A stretch of 6,265 bases of DNA from Balneolales bacterium (GTDB lineage: Bacteria; Bacteroidota; Rhodothermia; Balneolales; HLUCCA01). Below the pieces are notes generated by a model. The model saw only the letters and a program-made list of their open reading frames with translations. It did no database searches and had not been told where the DNA came from. The stretch covers positions 1 to 6,265 of the forward strand of contig JAIUMT010000200.1 in assembly GCA_022565415.1 (NCBI GenBank), read 5' to 3'. The position numbers and the translations under genes are program-made. Of this stretch, positions 6,145 to 6,265 are shown piece by piece (positions within the stretch are counted from its first letter, which is position 1; the number at the start of each line of letters is the position of its first letter).

Positions 6145-6265
6145 TATACCGGATTTGTGCAGTGTTTTCTGAGTAGGGGCTGGTGAATTATGTTATAACC
6201 AGCTTTGTGTCGGGTCTGATTCGAGTACAACTTTTTGGTCTGGTTGGCCTAGGTCTGGTTTCGAC
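6145..6265. other. Window edge: three GGTCTGRTT repeats, no assignable gene
   Basis: After the terminator there is no gene I can name. The 9-mer GGTCTGRTT occurs at 6213-6221, 6237-6245 and 6252-6260; the first and third copies are followed by TCGAG or TCGAC. Three frames stay open to the edge. On the - strand, a frame with stop at 6193-6195 encodes a plausible hydrophilic tail (ending DPTQSWL), and another ends in DTKLVIT. On the + strand, a frame from GTG at 6183 encodes a hydrophobic GL-rich stretch. The stretch is too short to choose between the tail of a convergent gene, the start of a new gene, or non-coding sequence. Confidence 0.3.
6179..6203. other. Second, weaker stem-loop downstream
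   Basis: GCTGGT (6179-6184) and ACCAGC (6198-6203) pair over 6 bp around a 13-base loop, and further G-T wobbles are possible outside. The 3' flank is CTTTGTGT, too poor in T for a confident terminator. It could be a back-up terminator for either strand or chance pairing. Confidence 0.25.

Noticed and set aside
6207..6230. GATTCGAG-containing stretch resembling a tRNA T-loop
   Set aside because: The GGTTCGANTCC pattern is not complete, no pairing T-stem flanks it, and no acceptor or anticodon arm can be built around it.
1..6265. CRISPR array, insertion sequence or prophage attachment site
   Set aside because: No regularly spaced repeats, transposase frame, terminal inverted repeats with target duplications, or tRNA end are visible.

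Overview
The window looks like a piece of a Bacteroidota-type (or closely related Balneolota/Rhodothermota-type) chromosome. The reasons are an overall base composition near half GC by eye, almost no recognisable Shine-Dalgarno sequences in front of the genes, tight and overlapping gene junctions, and a Wzi-like outer-membrane protein of the kind common in that group. The assignment is an inference; no marker gene is present. All five recognisable genes lie on the + strand.

Positions 1-4378 hold the 3' end of a surface-glycan or secreted-product operon. It begins with the C-terminal half of a GT4 glycosyltransferase cut by the window edge. After an 18-base gap comes a divergent GT25-like glycosyltransferase. 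A fused membrane/ATPase ABC exporter of the SyrD/PvdE/YojI (cyclic-peptide exporter) type follows, starting at a GTGA overlap with the GT25 stop. Last is an outer-membrane beta-barrel protein resembling the Wzi capsule-assembly family, overlapping the ABC gene by 17 bases. The spacing suggests one co-transcribed, translationally coupled unit: two sugar-transfer enzymes, one inner-membrane exporter and one outer-membrane protein. A peptide-type exporter between glycosyltransferases and a Wzi-like barrel is the most unusual feature here. It could mean a glycosylated small molecule or peptide is exported, or that this exporter subfamily has been recruited to glycan export.

Positions 4379-4539 are a 161-base intergenic stretch with two perfect inverted repeats: 7-bp arms just after the wzi-like stop, and 9-bp arms just before the next gene. 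Neither has a T-tract, so neither is a standard terminator.

Positions 4540-6090 encode an AbgT-family membrane transporter (p-aminobenzoyl-glutamate uptake or antifolate efflux family), apparently a separate transcription unit. It ends at a strong hairpin terminator with 18-base arms (6100-6144) that could work in both directions. The last 120 bases hold a weaker stem-loop, three copies of the 9-mer GGTCTGRTT, and several short open frames running off the edge, among which I cannot choose.
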